64,000 bases of DNA from Rhodocyclus purpureus (GTDB lineage Bacteria; Pseudomonadota; Gammaproteobacteria; Burkholderiales; Rhodocyclaceae), in contig NZ_NHRX01000048.1 of assembly GCF_016653115.1 (NCBI RefSeq), positions 49,513 through 113,512 on the forward strand, written 5' to 3'. This document shows, piece after piece, positions 45,093-53,715 of this stretch. Made by a program: the position numbers and the translations under genes. A model generated the notes under the pieces. It saw nothing but the letters and a program-made list of their open reading frames with translations, was not told where the DNA came from and did not search any database. Each line of letters starts with the position of its first letter. Within the stretch, counting starts at the first letter, position 1.

Positions 45093-45712
45093 GTGCCACC
45101 CCCGAGCATGAAACGCAGCCATTCGCTTCAATGCCGTCATTGCGAGGCGCGTAGCGACGTGGCAATCCAGTTCGTTCCTCCAGTTTCGCGGTCTCGCCAA
45201 CTCGGGCGACCTAATGCGAGGCCTACGCCCTGGATCGCCACGCCCTACGGGCTCGCGATGACGCGCTGTCTGGATCGCCGCACTGCGGTCTCGCGATGAC
45301 GCGCTGTCTGGATCGCCGCACTGCGGTCTCGCGGTGACGCGCTGTCTGGGTCGCCACGCGCTACGGGCTCGGATGACGCGTCGCCATCCCGTCATTGCGA
45401 GGCGCGCAGCGCCGTGGCAATCCAGTTCGTTCCTCCAGTTTCGCGGTCTCGCCAACTCGGGCGACCCAATGCGAGGCCTACGCCCTGGATCGCCACGCCC
45501 TGCGGGCTCGCGGTGACGTGCTGTCTGGATCGCCACGCCCTACGGGCTCGCGATGACGTGCTGTCTGGATCGCCACGCCCTACGGGCTCGCGATGACGCG
45601 TTGTCTGGATCGCCACGCCCTGCAGGCTCGCGACGGGCTGCTGATCGCAAGGGCTTCGGCAGATCGGGTCGGCCGATGTTTCACGAAACTGTTCCAAGTT
45701 TAACGTTAACCC
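45093..45712 (+). repeat. Repeat array R5: complete unit with both conserved ends
   Basis: The left end (about 45093-45132) contains CGAGCATGAAACGCAGCC then ATTCGCTTCAATGCCGTCA. Two hairpin units follow, with several 40-bp subunits (45265-45360, 45510-45635). The right end (45641-45712) reads CTGATCGC, GGCTTCGGCAGA, GTCGGCCGAT, TTTCACGAA, TGTTCCA, ACGTTAACCC with short gaps, matching R6 over its full length and R1 over its first half. It is the only array in the window with both ends. Confidence 0.9.
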
Positions 45713-45762
45713 GACGGCTAACCCGAGAACGATTCCGCCCATCCCGCATGATCAGGCCTCAT

Positions 45763-45788
45763 TGTGGGGACGGTACCGTCCCCGCAAT
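45763..45788. repeat. GC-rich palindrome, possibly the exported-gene terminator
   Basis: GGGGACGGTACCGTCCCC is a perfect 18-bp palindrome, extended to 26 bp with one G-T mismatch (TTGT...GCAA). It lies 12 bases beyond the end of the minus-strand gene at 45800. Pieces related to it (CCCCGCAATTGG, CGTCCCCGTAATT) recur at 51100-51155. Confidence 0.6.
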
Positions 45789-45799
45789 TGGTGCCGCTT

Positions 45800-46783
45800 C
45801 TACTTCAGCTCACCGCCGGATGGGAGGTCTGAACCATCCGGCGCTGCGCTGAATTCCTTCCAGAGCGGCTCGTAGAACAGGGCGCCTTCGCCCTCGTTTT
45901 CGGTGCGCAGGCCGATCCGCAGCGCGGGGACGTAGTGGCTTTGCCCATCGGCAGTGACCCGGAGCATGACGACGGCCATCTTCAGGCTCGCCGCGGCGCC
46001 GCCTGCCAGTTGCCTGACCTTTGCCGCAACGGCTGCCTTGAGTTCTTCGCGCTCGCGCAAGGCCGGTGCAAGGGTCTGCGCCGGTAGGCTGAACGGTGCC
46101 CAGCGCACGTCGAGCAAGTCGATTCGCTGCGGATCGGTGGACAGCAGACGGGCTGAACTGCCCTCGATCTGGATGCCCTCGATGGCGCGCAGGACGTAAG
46201 TCTGCAGACCATGGACGACTTGCGGGGTGGTGCGCCTTTCCGCCTGTGAGGGGCCGGTCGTCGACTGCCCGACGGCGACGTCGCTGCGCTGGTAGAAGAT
46301 TTCGTCGTCGGCAATGCCGATGCGCTTGAGCGTCAGGCGATGCTTGGCCATGATCAGTGGCTTGATCTCCTGCAGGCGACCCGGGGTGATCGGGACGGCG
46401 GCGGCCGTCTTCTCGAAGAGGAAGACACGGCCCCTGGCCTGGTCCACGCCGTATTCGCGCTCGGGCAGCGAGACGCGCGACTGCCTGGCGGCGTCGCGCG
46501 AGCGTGGCAGTGCCAGCGCGTCTTCGAAGTCGGCGAGCTTCCAGACGCGCACGCTGTCGCGGCCGCCCGGATACTTCGCCCTGATCGCGTCGAGGCGCTT
46601 CTGCAGGCTCTCGTTGGTATAGGTCGGGAAGGCAGCGTCGACGAGCTTCCCGTAGTCGACGGAAAAGGCGCGTTCGGTCGTCGCCCTCTCCACTGCCGGC
46701 GAGCCCAGTTCCGACTGGGCGCGCACGGCGGCGCTGCCCAGCACGAACGGTACGATCAGCACGAGGATTGCATTACGGTTCAT
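45800..46783 (-). CDS. Exported protein of unknown function
   Basis: A 327-residue protein with an N-terminal signal peptide (NAILVLIVPFVLGSAAVRAQ, cleavage after about residue 22). The rest is soluble and periplasmic or secreted, with motifs such as YGKLVDAAFPTYTNESLQKR, GRVFLFEKTAAAVPITPGR and YVPALRIGLRTENEGEGALF. I do not recognise a family. AGAAGGAGAGAG precedes the ATG at 46783. It lies 41 bases downstream of the PAN-domain gene in the same direction, so the two probably form an operon and may act together outside the cytoplasm. Confidence 0.8.
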   Translation of the reverse strand: MNRNAILVLIVPFVLGSAAVRAQSELGSPAVERATTERAFSVDYGKLVDAAFPTYTNESLQKRLDAIRAKYPGGRDSVRVWKLADFEDALALPRSRDAARQSRVSLPEREYGVDQARGRVFLFEKTAAAVPITPGRLQEIKPLIMAKHRLTLKRIGIADDEIFYQRSDVAVGQSTTGPSQAERRTTPQVVHGLQTYVLRAIEGIQIEGSSARLLSTDPQRIDLLDVRWAPFSLPAQTLAPALREREELKAAVAAKVRQLAGGAAASLKMAVVMLRVTADGQSHYVPALRIGLRTENEGEGALFYEPLWKEFSAAPDGSDLPSGGELK

Positions 46784-46824
46784 TGCTCTCTCCTTCTGGT
46801 GGGTCCGGGTGAGGGGGCGGCGAC

Positions 46825-48132
46825 TCATTCAGGCAACTGACCTGCACCATCCGGGTCGCACTTGCTCCACCAGACGACATGGCGCCACACGGGGGCCTGG
46901 TCGGCCCAGCGATCGTTGTACTTTTCGTTCACGGCGTTGGTCGCCGCAGCTGCGGTTTCGCCGAAGCCGATCACGATCGGACAGACGGTTTCCCAGGCGT
47001 TGTACCAGTGATCCACGTGGTGCATCTTGTGGATCCAGTTGTTGCCGACGCCGCTGCTGAAGCCGTCGTTGGCCAGGTCCTCGTACTCATCGACGTAGCG
47101 GCCACCGATGTACATGAAGCCATGGAAGCCGGTGACGAGGTGCACGCGACCGCCTGCCGGCATCCACCACTTGTCGAGTTCGTCCCAGTTCATGCTGTTG
47201 CATGAGGACAGGTGCAGGAAGCGCAGGTGGCCTCCGGAGGCCGGACCGGCGAGGATCTGGTTGGTGTTGATCTTGCAGCCGTGGCCGACGTCGGTATGCA
47301 TCGAGCCGCTCCAGCCGGTCGCCGCACCATGGCCGCCGTGCGTGCAGATCAGCGCTGCCTCGCCGCGGTCCCAGCCGCTGCTGCCGTTGTCGGCGCCCCA
47401 GGTTTCCTCCTGCGGGTCGGCGAACTTCGGGTTCTGCACGAGGCTGAAGTTGTTCCACCATTGATCCCAACCCTTGGCGCCCATGCGGTGCCGCCAGGCC
47501 ATGCACATGTCGTCCCACCAGTCACGCTGGCTGCCGCTGCAGTTGCCGTCCCACTTGGTGATCGCGTAGGAGCGGGCCTGTTCGAGGCTGTTCTGCTTCG
47601 TGCCCGAGGTGCAGCAGGTGGAGGCGGTCTCGGCGGGTACATTGTTCTTCAGCCAGCAGCGCGCCGAGGCGCCCTGAACACCAGGCTTCACGTAGGTCCA
47701 GGCCTTGCAACTGGCCTGCTTGGCGCAGGCAGCGAGGCAAAGGTCGGGTGAGGCACTCGGCAGGTTGAAACTGGAATAGTCCGAACCGGGGCGGTCCTTG
47801 CCGCTGGCGCTGCTGACGACGGTCTTGGCGGTCTTCACCCCCGAGACGCAGCAGGAGTTGGCGCTGGTCGTCGGCTTGCCCTGCTTGAGCCAGCAACGCG
47901 CCTTCGCTCCCTGCACCGCCGGTTTGACGTAGGTGTAGGCCTGGCATCTGGCGTCCTTGGCGCAGGCAGCCAGACAGAGGTCGGGCCGGGCGCTGCTCAG
48001 TTCGAAGTTCTGATAGTCGAGACCTGCGCGGTCGGTGTTGCTCTCGACCGTGAGTACCGGGTCGGCCGCAGCCGGTAGCGGGCTCGCGATGACCAGGAGA
48101 CTGGCCAGGAGCATGATCCATGAGCGGGGCAT
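46825..48132 (-). CDS. Secreted protein with two PAN/Apple-like domains and a C-terminal Trp-rich domain
   Basis: A 435-residue protein. A signal peptide covers 1-23 (MPRSWIMLLASLLVIASPLP). Two PAN/Apple-like repeats follow (about 28-100 and 103-175), each with the order YxxF, PDLCLAACAKxxxCxAxTYV, ARCWLK, CC. PAN modules bind proteins or sugars and are held by disulfides. The C-terminal 250 residues contain LICTHGGHGAATGWSG, LRFLHLSSCNSMNWDEL, LVTGFHGFMYIGG and many Trp; the HGG and SSCNS blocks resemble caspase/gingipain-like His-Cys dyads or the DUF6345 type, which I cannot verify. AGGAGG 5 bases upstream fixes the start. Probably an extracellular, possibly proteolytic, binding protein. 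Confidence 0.75.
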   Translation of the reverse strand: MPRSWIMLLASLLVIASPLPAAADPVLTVESNTDRAGLDYQNFELSSARPDLCLAACAKDARCQAYTYVKPAVQGAKARCWLKQGKPTTSANSCCVSGVKTAKTVVSSASGKDRPGSDYSSFNLPSASPDLCLAACAKQASCKAWTYVKPGVQGASARCWLKNNVPAETASTCCTSGTKQNSLEQARSYAITKWDGNCSGSQRDWWDDMCMAWRHRMGAKGWDQWWNNFSLVQNPKFADPQEETWGADNGSSGWDRGEAALICTHGGHGAATGWSGSMHTDVGHGCKINTNQILAGPASGGHLRFLHLSSCNSMNWDELDKWWMPAGGRVHLVTGFHGFMYIGGRYVDEYEDLANDGFSSGVGNNWIHKMHHVDHWYNAWETVCPIVIGFGETAAAATNAVNEKYNDRWADQAPVWRHVVWWSKCDPDGAGQLPE

Positions 48133-48371
48133 CTGTTCCTCCTGTCGATCAAGAATGGCGTCAGCCACGAACGAGGACGTTTCATGGCATGGGGTGGCAG
48201 CGATGGCTGTTTCGGCGGTATGTCGATGTATTTAAATATAGACAGGCGCGGTCGCCGCCGAGGTCTTTTTCGCCTTCTTCGGCCAGCAGTGGCGTCGACG
48301 CGGTAAACTGCGCATCCCGACTTGTGAAGACGGCGCCCTCAGTCCGGCTTCACGCATTTCCTTCCAGAGCC

Positions 48372-49808
48372 ATGGCCAAGCCGTTCAAGTCTTCCCGATC
48401 TTTCGAATCCGATCAGCGCGATGGGTCCGTCGACCCCGCGATCGCCCAGTTGCGGGTGCCGCCGCATTCGCTGGAGGCCGAGCAGTCGGTGCTCGGCGGT
48501 CTGCTGCTCGACAACAGCGCCTGGGACCGCATCGCCGACCTCTTGTCGGAGGGCGATTTCTACCGCGACGAACACCGCCGCATCTACCGCCAGATCAGCA
48601 AGCTGTTCGAGCGTGGCAAGCCGGTGGACGCGGTGACCGTCGCCGAGGCGCTCGATTCGGCGGGGCAGGGCGAGCAGACCGGCGGTCTGGCCTACCTCGG
48701 CGAACTGGCGGCGAACACGCCGTCGGCGTCGAACATCCGCCGCTATGCCGAGATCGTGCGCGAACGCGCGATCCTGCGCCAGCTCGTCACCGCCGGCGAC
48801 GAGATCGCCGGCAGCGCGCTGAACCCGCTGGGTCGCGATCCGAAGACGCTGCTCGACGAGGCCGAGGCCAAGGTGTTCGCAATCGCCGAATCGGGCTTCC
48901 GCCACCAGACCGGCTTCGTGCACATCAACCCGCTGCTGACCCAGGTGGTCGAGCGCATCCAGGAACTGCACGACCGCGACAACCCGTCGGACATCACCGG
49001 CGTTCCCACCGGCTACCACGACCTGGACAGCAAGACTTCCGGCCTGCAGCCGGGCGACCTGCTGATCGTCGCCGGCCGTCCGTCGATGGGCAAGACCTCG
49101 TTCTCGATGAACATGGCCGAGCACATCGGCGTCGAGGTCGGGCTGCCGGTGGCGATCTTCTCGATGGAAATGGGCGGCGCGCAGCTGGCGATGCGGATGC
49201 TCGCTTCGGTCGGCCGGCTCGACTCGCACCGCGTGCGTACCGGCCGCCTCACCGACGACGAGTGGTCGCGGCTGTCGATGGCGATCGGCAAGATGCACGA
49301 GGCGCCGATCTACATCGACGAGACGCCGGCACTGAACCCGATCGACCTGCGTGCGCGTGCGCGCCGCCTGCACCGCCAGTGCGGCCGGCTCGGCCTGATC
49401 GTCATCGACTACCTGCAGCTGATGTCGGGTTCGTCGGCCGGCGAGAACCGCGCCACCGAAATCTCGGAAATCTCGCGCTCGCTGAAGGGGCTGGCGAAGG
49501 AACTGTCGGTGCCGGTGATCGCGCTGTCGCAGTTGAACCGCTCGCTCGAACAGCGGCCGAACAAGCGCCCGGTGATGTCCGACTTGCGCGAATCGGGCGC
49601 CATCGAGCAGGATGCCGACGTGATCATGTTCATCTACCGCGACGAGGTCTACAACCCGGACACGCCGGACAAGGGCATCGCCGAGATCATCATCGCCAAG
49701 CAGCGTAACGGCCCGATCGGCACCGTGAACCTCGCCTTCCTCGGCGAATACACGCGCTTCGAGAACCTCGCGCGGCAGGGTGGGGGCTACGCGAATTACG
49801 GGGAGTGA
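48372..49808 (+). CDS. dnaB: Replicative DNA helicase
   Basis: A 478-residue hexameric helicase that unwinds DNA at the fork. The N-terminal DnaB domain has RVPPHSLEAEQSVLGGLLLD near 28-47. The RecA-like motor has Walker A VAGRPSMGKTSFSMNMAEH near 232-250, Walker B LIVIDYLQLM, and the arginine-finger region SLEQRPNKRPVMSDLRESG. No intein. It normally follows rplI directly; here 3.8 kb including array R5 and two exported-protein genes lies between. The ribosome binding site is weak (TTCCAGAGC). Confidence 0.98.
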   Translation: MAKPFKSSRSFESDQRDGSVDPAIAQLRVPPHSLEAEQSVLGGLLLDNSAWDRIADLLSEGDFYRDEHRRIYRQISKLFERGKPVDAVTVAEALDSAGQGEQTGGLAYLGELAANTPSASNIRRYAEIVRERAILRQLVTAGDEIAGSALNPLGRDPKTLLDEAEAKVFAIAESGFRHQTGFVHINPLLTQVVERIQELHDRDNPSDITGVPTGYHDLDSKTSGLQPGDLLIVAGRPSMGKTSFSMNMAEHIGVEVGLPVAIFSMEMGGAQLAMRMLASVGRLDSHRVRTGRLTDDEWSRLSMAIGKMHEAPIYIDETPALNPIDLRARARRLHRQCGRLGLIVIDYLQLMSGSSAGENRATEISEISRSLKGLAKELSVPVIALSQLNRSLEQRPNKRPVMSDLRESGAIEQDADVIMFIYRDEVYNPDTPDKGIAEIIIAKQRNGPIGTVNLAFLGEYTRFENLARQGGGYANYGE

Positions 49809-49811
49809 GGG

Positions 49812-51080
49812 CTAGAACAGCGTCGGCACCGGGGCGAGGATGTCGCCGATGTCGATGCGCCGTGCCGAGAGGCTGTAAGAGACCCGGTCGCGGTCGAGTA
49901 TAGAGAAACGACCGTCGGCCGATTCCACGTAGGGATAGGCGAGGAAAGGCAGGGGCGCTGCCGGCGCGGCGACCGGATGTCCCGCGGAGTTGCGCAGGTT
50001 GAACTCGTTGGCACTGTTCAGGCCGATCCAGTTCATTTCCCAGAAGCCGAAGAGGAGCTTGCGCAGGACGTTCAACCTGGGGTCGAAGGTGCCGACGCTG
50101 CCCTCGGCGATCGCAGTGAGCACGTCGGCCGGATCGACCGGCACCCAGCCCCAGCCCGGTGCGTAGAATTCGGCGCGGCAGTGCTGCGCCTGCGCCAGTT
50201 CGCCGCTGCGCCCGAGGCTGGAAAACAGCCGGGAGCTGTCGACGCGCACGCCGAAGACCGGACGCGCCGGCATGCCGATCGAGCGGCACAGGCCGACGAA
50301 GAGCAGCGCGATGTCGGCGCTCTTGCCGGCGTAGATGCCGCTGTAACGTCCCTTCTCGAGCATGGCGGCGAGGTTGCCGCTGCCACAGCCGCCGGGCGGT
50401 TGCGTTTCATAGCGGGCGTTGTCGATGACCCAGTCGTAGAGCGCCTTGCCGCGGGCGAGCGGATCCCTGATGCGGCCGAGCGCCTCGGTGGCGATGTTGC
50501 GCAGGCTGTCCTCGACGCCCCCGGGGAGCGGCTGCAGGTAGCGGCGCAGCACCTCGTTGCGCTCGGTCGGCGCAGCGCCGTAACGACTGATGTCGAAGTG
50601 GCGGTCGCGCGTCATCACCTGGCTGACCATGCGCAGTTCGCAGTCGCGCGGGGAATTCCATTCGGCGACGAGGACGGCCATGTCGGCGACCGGATCGCGG
50701 ACGATTTCCGCTCTGCTGAAGTTCCCGTCCCAGCGTCGGCCGCGCGAGCGTTGCCAGGCCGAGTCGGTGGCGTGGTCCAGCGGCATCCAGAGGCGGATCG
50801 GTCCGCGCATCTTGTGCAGGCGCAGCGTGGTCGAGAGCTCGTAGGTACGCCAGGGCTCGACCACTTCCTCGGCGGGGCGAGCGACGCGCGCCGTGCGCTC
50901 ACCCTCGGCGCTCGGCGCAGCAGCCCGGGATGTCCTCGCCGCGGGACGTTTGGGGGGCTTCTTGGTCGCCTTCCTGGCGGGCTGGGTCTCTTTCGCCGCC
51001 TTGCGCCTGGCGGCCAGCGCCGTGCACGGGAACAGCAGCGGCAGGAGGGCGGTCAGGGCGAGGAATCTACGTCGTTTCAT
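49812..51080 (-). CDS. Exported transglutaminase-like protein lacking the catalytic Cys
   Basis: A 422-residue protein with signal peptide (LALTALLPLLFPCTALAA) and a Lys/Ala/Pro-rich linker to about residue 75. The transglutaminase-like core lies at about 185-350: KALYDWVIDNARYE, then YAGKSADIALLFVGLCRSIG with MPARPVFGVRVDSS, then HCRAEFYAPGWGWVPVDPAD. In relatives the second block reads GKCAD, where Cys is the nucleophile; here it is Ser (AGC at about 50317). The His and Asp of the triad are kept. It may be inactive, or bind peptide without cleavage. Convergent with dnaB with 3 bases between stops. Confidence 0.82.
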   Translation of the reverse strand: MKRRRFLALTALLPLLFPCTALAARRKAAKETQPARKATKKPPKRPAARTSRAAAPSAEGERTARVARPAEEVVEPWRTYELSTTLRLHKMRGPIRLWMPLDHATDSAWQRSRGRRWDGNFSRAEIVRDPVADMAVLVAEWNSPRDCELRMVSQVMTRDRHFDISRYGAAPTERNEVLRRYLQPLPGGVEDSLRNIATEALGRIRDPLARGKALYDWVIDNARYETQPPGGCGSGNLAAMLEKGRYSGIYAGKSADIALLFVGLCRSIGMPARPVFGVRVDSSRLFSSLGRSGELAQAQHCRAEFYAPGWGWVPVDPADVLTAIAEGSVGTFDPRLNVLRKLLFGFWEMNWIGLNSANEFNLRNSAGHPVAAPAAPLPFLAYPYVESADGRFSILDRDRVSYSLSARRIDIGDILAPVPTLF

Positions 51081-51198
51081 CAAGGCTCCAGCGTGCCAAT
51101 TGCGGGGGCGATGCACTCAATTCTTCAGAACCAAGTATGCCGTCCCCGTAATTTCGGGCGCCGTGGAGTGACGAGGCGGCGGCGCCAAAGGGGCTGGA

Positions 51199-52614
51199 TC
51201 ATAACACCTCGCCGGCACGGTCGGCGAGGCGCGAACGCTCTCCGCGCTGCAGCGTGACGTGCCCGGAATGCTCCCAGCCCTTGAAGCGGTCGACGACGTA
51301 GGTCAGCCCGGAACTGCCCTCGGTGAGGTAGGGCGTGTCGATCTGCGCGATGTTGCCGAGACAGACGACCTTGGTGCCGGGGCCGGCGCGCGTGATCAGC
51401 GTCTTCATCTGCTTCGGCGTCAGGTTCTGCGCCTCGTCGATGATCAGGAACTTGTTGAGGAAGGTCCGGCCGCGCATGAAGTTGAGCGACTTGATCTTGA
51501 TCCGGCTGCCGATCAGGTCGCGGGTGGCGGCGCGGCCCCACTCGCCGCCGGCCTCGTCCGAGTTGTTGAGGACTTCGAGGTTGTCCTCGAGCGCGCCCAT
51601 CCACGGCCCCATCTTCTCTTCCTCGGTGCCGGGCAGGAAACCGATATCCTCGCCGACCGGGACGGTGACGCGGGTCATGATGATTTCCGCGTAGCGCTTC
51701 GTTTCCAGGACCTGCGTCAGCCCCGCCGCCAGCGTCAGCAGCGTCTTGCCGGTGCCGGCCTGGCCGAGCAGGGTGACGAAGTCGATCTCCGGGTCCATCA
51801 GGAGGTTGAGTGCGAAGTTCTGCTCACGGTTGCGCGCGGTAACCCCCCAGACCGCGTTCTTCGCATGCGTGTAGTCGGTCAGCGTTTCCAGCTCGGCGGT
51901 CTTGCCGGCGACCTTGCGCACGATCGCGTTGAGCGGACGCGGGCCTTCCTGATGGACGAACTCGTTGACCAGCAGTTGCGGGCAGAGCGGCCCCTGCACG
52001 CGGTAGAGGGTGCGCCCTTCCTGCTTCCACGACTCCATCCCCTGTCCGTGCGTCTCCCAGAAGTCCTCGGGCAACTCGCTGGCGCCGCTGTAGAGCAGGT
52101 CGGTGTCTTCGAGCACCTTGTCGTTGAAGTAATCCTGCGCCTCCAGCCCCAGCGCACGCGCCTTGAGGCGCATGTTGATATCCTTGGAGACGAGGATCAC
52201 CGCGCGCTTCGGATGCCGCCGCTGCAGGTGCATCGTCACCGCGAGGATCTGGTTGTCGGCCTTGGCGGTCGGCAGCCCGGCCGGCAGTTCCGCGGGGATG
52301 GCCTCGGTCTGCACGAACAGGCGACCGCTGGCGAGATCGTGCGAGGGGCCGGCGAGCGGCACGCCGAGCGCGATCTCCTCGCAACAGCCGACGATCTCGT
52401 CGAGCGTGCGCGTGATCTGCCGCGCGCTGCGCGCGAGTTCGGAGGTGCCGCGCTTGTGATCGTCGAGTTCTTCCAGCGTCATCATCGGCAGGAAGATGTC
52501 GTGCTCCTGGAAGCGGAAGACGCTGGTCGGGTCGTGCAGCAGCACGTTGGTGTCGATGACGAACAGCTTGGCGGGCGGCAGCGGGGACTTGGTCGCGCGT
52601 TTGCGGGGGGGCAT
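51199..52614 (-). CDS. PIN-PhoH ATPase (PhoH2-like)
   Basis: A 471-residue protein with an N-terminal PIN ribonuclease domain (VIDTNVLLHDPTSVFRF at 19-35, ELDDHKRG, KADNQILAV, VILVSKDINMRLKA) and a C-terminal PhoH ATPase domain (LLGQAGTGKTLLTLAAG near 265, RVTVPVGEDIGFLPG, LIIDEAQNLTPKQMK, GNIAQIDTPYL). PhoH2 proteins couple ATP-driven RNA unwinding to PIN cleavage. The name phoH is often used for the ATPase alone, so no symbol is given. GGAG seven bases upstream supports this start. Array R6 lies just upstream. Confidence 0.93.
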   Translation of the reverse strand: MPPRKRATKSPLPPAKLFVIDTNVLLHDPTSVFRFQEHDIFLPMMTLEELDDHKRGTSELARSARQITRTLDEIVGCCEEIALGVPLAGPSHDLASGRLFVQTEAIPAELPAGLPTAKADNQILAVTMHLQRRHPKRAVILVSKDINMRLKARALGLEAQDYFNDKVLEDTDLLYSGASELPEDFWETHGQGMESWKQEGRTLYRVQGPLCPQLLVNEFVHQEGPRPLNAIVRKVAGKTAELETLTDYTHAKNAVWGVTARNREQNFALNLLMDPEIDFVTLLGQAGTGKTLLTLAAGLTQVLETKRYAEIIMTRVTVPVGEDIGFLPGTEEEKMGPWMGALEDNLEVLNNSDEAGGEWGRAATRDLIGSRIKIKSLNFMRGRTFLNKFLIIDEAQNLTPKQMKTLITRAGPGTKVVCLGNIAQIDTPYLTEGSSGLTYVVDRFKGWEHSGHVTLQRGERSRLADRAGEVL

Positions 52615-52640
52615 TCAGCTTCTCCGGTGGATGGGATCCA

Positions 52641-52997
52641 GGGTTAACGTGAAACGTGGAACAAATTCGTGAAATATCGGCCGACTTGGTCTGCCGAAGC
52701 CGGCGCGATCAGCATCTCGTCATCGCGAGCCCGCAGGGCGTGGAGATCCAGTGCGTAGGTCTCGCATCGGTTCGCCCGAGTTAGCGAGGCTGCGCAACTG
52801 GAAAAACGAACTGGATTGCCACGGCGCTACGCGCCTCGCAATGACGGCATTGTTGCCACGTAGCGGGCGCCTCGCAACGAACGGATGGCGACGCGTCATC
52901 GCGAGCCCGCAGGGCGTGGCGATCCAGTGCGTAGGTCTGGTATCCGGGCGCCCTTCGATAGCTGCGAAGGGCGGGAAGACAGGAGAACGAACTGGAG
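52641..52997 (-). repeat. Repeat array R6 (minus orientation) with conserved right end
   Basis: 52641-52712 is the reverse complement of the right-end module of R5 (GGGTTAACGTGAAACGTGGA and following). Then one complete hairpin unit (arms 52719-52752 and 52810-52845), a degenerate piece, and a second unit that breaks off at about 52997. Small for the family. Confidence 0.88.
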
Positions 52998-53023
52998 GGC
53001 TCTCCTGCGGCGCGAGGGTTTCT

Positions 53024-53056
53024 TGTGGGAGCGCCGTAAGGCGCGAACGAGGGCGA
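53024..53056 (+). repeat. Single REP-like element
   Basis: TGTGGGAGCGCCGTAAGGCG then CGAACGAGGGCG: a short GCGCC/GGCGC stem of the same type as the pair at 35598-35712. It sits between array R6 and the peroxiredoxin stop. Confidence 0.65.
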
Positions 53057-53099
53057 TGCAGGCCGCCGCTGCCCGTCAGCTGCCATGTTGCCGATCGTC

Positions 53100-53555
53100 T
53101 CAGAGACCCTGGACGAACTCGAGGACCTGCTGCGCGTGGCCGGCGGTCTTCACGCCGCGCCATTCGCGGCGCAGCACGCCGTCGCCGTCGATGACGAAGG
53201 TGCTGCGCTCGATGCCGCGGCAGGCCTTGCCGTACATCATCTTCGACTTGATCACGTCGAACTGCGTGCACAGCGCCTCGTCGGCGTCGGAGAGGAGTTC
53301 GAAGGGCAGGCCGAGCTTGGCCTTGAAGTTCTCGTGCGACTTCAGGCTGTCGCGCGAGACGCCGACGACGCGGGCGCCGGCCTTGACGAATTCGTCGTGC
53401 AGGTCGCGGAAGTCCGAGGCTTCGGTGGTGCAGCCCGGGGTGTTGTCCTTCGGGTAGAAGTAGACGACGAGCTTCTGCCCCTTCTGCTCTGAGAGGCGGA
53501 ATTCCTGGCCGCCGGTGGCGGGGCGGGTGAAGTCGGCGACGGCTTGGTCGATCAT
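53100..53555 (-). CDS. bcp: Peroxiredoxin, Bcp/PrxQ type
   Basis: A 151-residue thiol peroxidase that reduces hydroperoxides. The peroxidatic Cys is C42 in YFYPKDNTPGCTTEASDFRD. The usual resolving Cys five residues later is Ser (S47), so this is probably a 1-Cys or alternative-resolution variant; other Cys are in EALCTQFDV and YGKACRGIERSTFVIDGDG. The start at 53555 has AAGGAG five bases upstream. Monocistronic, between two repeat arrays. Confidence 0.93.
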   Translation of the reverse strand: MIDQAVADFTRPATGGQEFRLSEQKGQKLVVYFYPKDNTPGCTTEASDFRDLHDEFVKAGARVVGVSRDSLKSHENFKAKLGLPFELLSDADEALCTQFDVIKSKMMYGKACRGIERSTFVIDGDGVLRREWRGVKTAGHAQQVLEFVQGL

Positions 53556-53715
53556 GCTTGCTCCTTGTTCAGCGGGGTGTGTTTTCTGCGCTGCGCGAGG
53601 CTGCTGCAGCGCCATGCCGGTGGCGATTGTTGGGGCAAAAGCCGGCCGCGGTCAAGCCGGCGCCGCCGCCGCTCCTGCCATTCGTGCTTCCTTGCCCCGC
53701 CCCATCCGTCGTTAT

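Noticed and set aside
51096..51160. Fragment related to the 45763 palindrome (CCCCGCAATTGG and CGTCCCCGTAATT)
   Set aside because: The match is only two short blocks in different order; too little to call a repeat family from one window.
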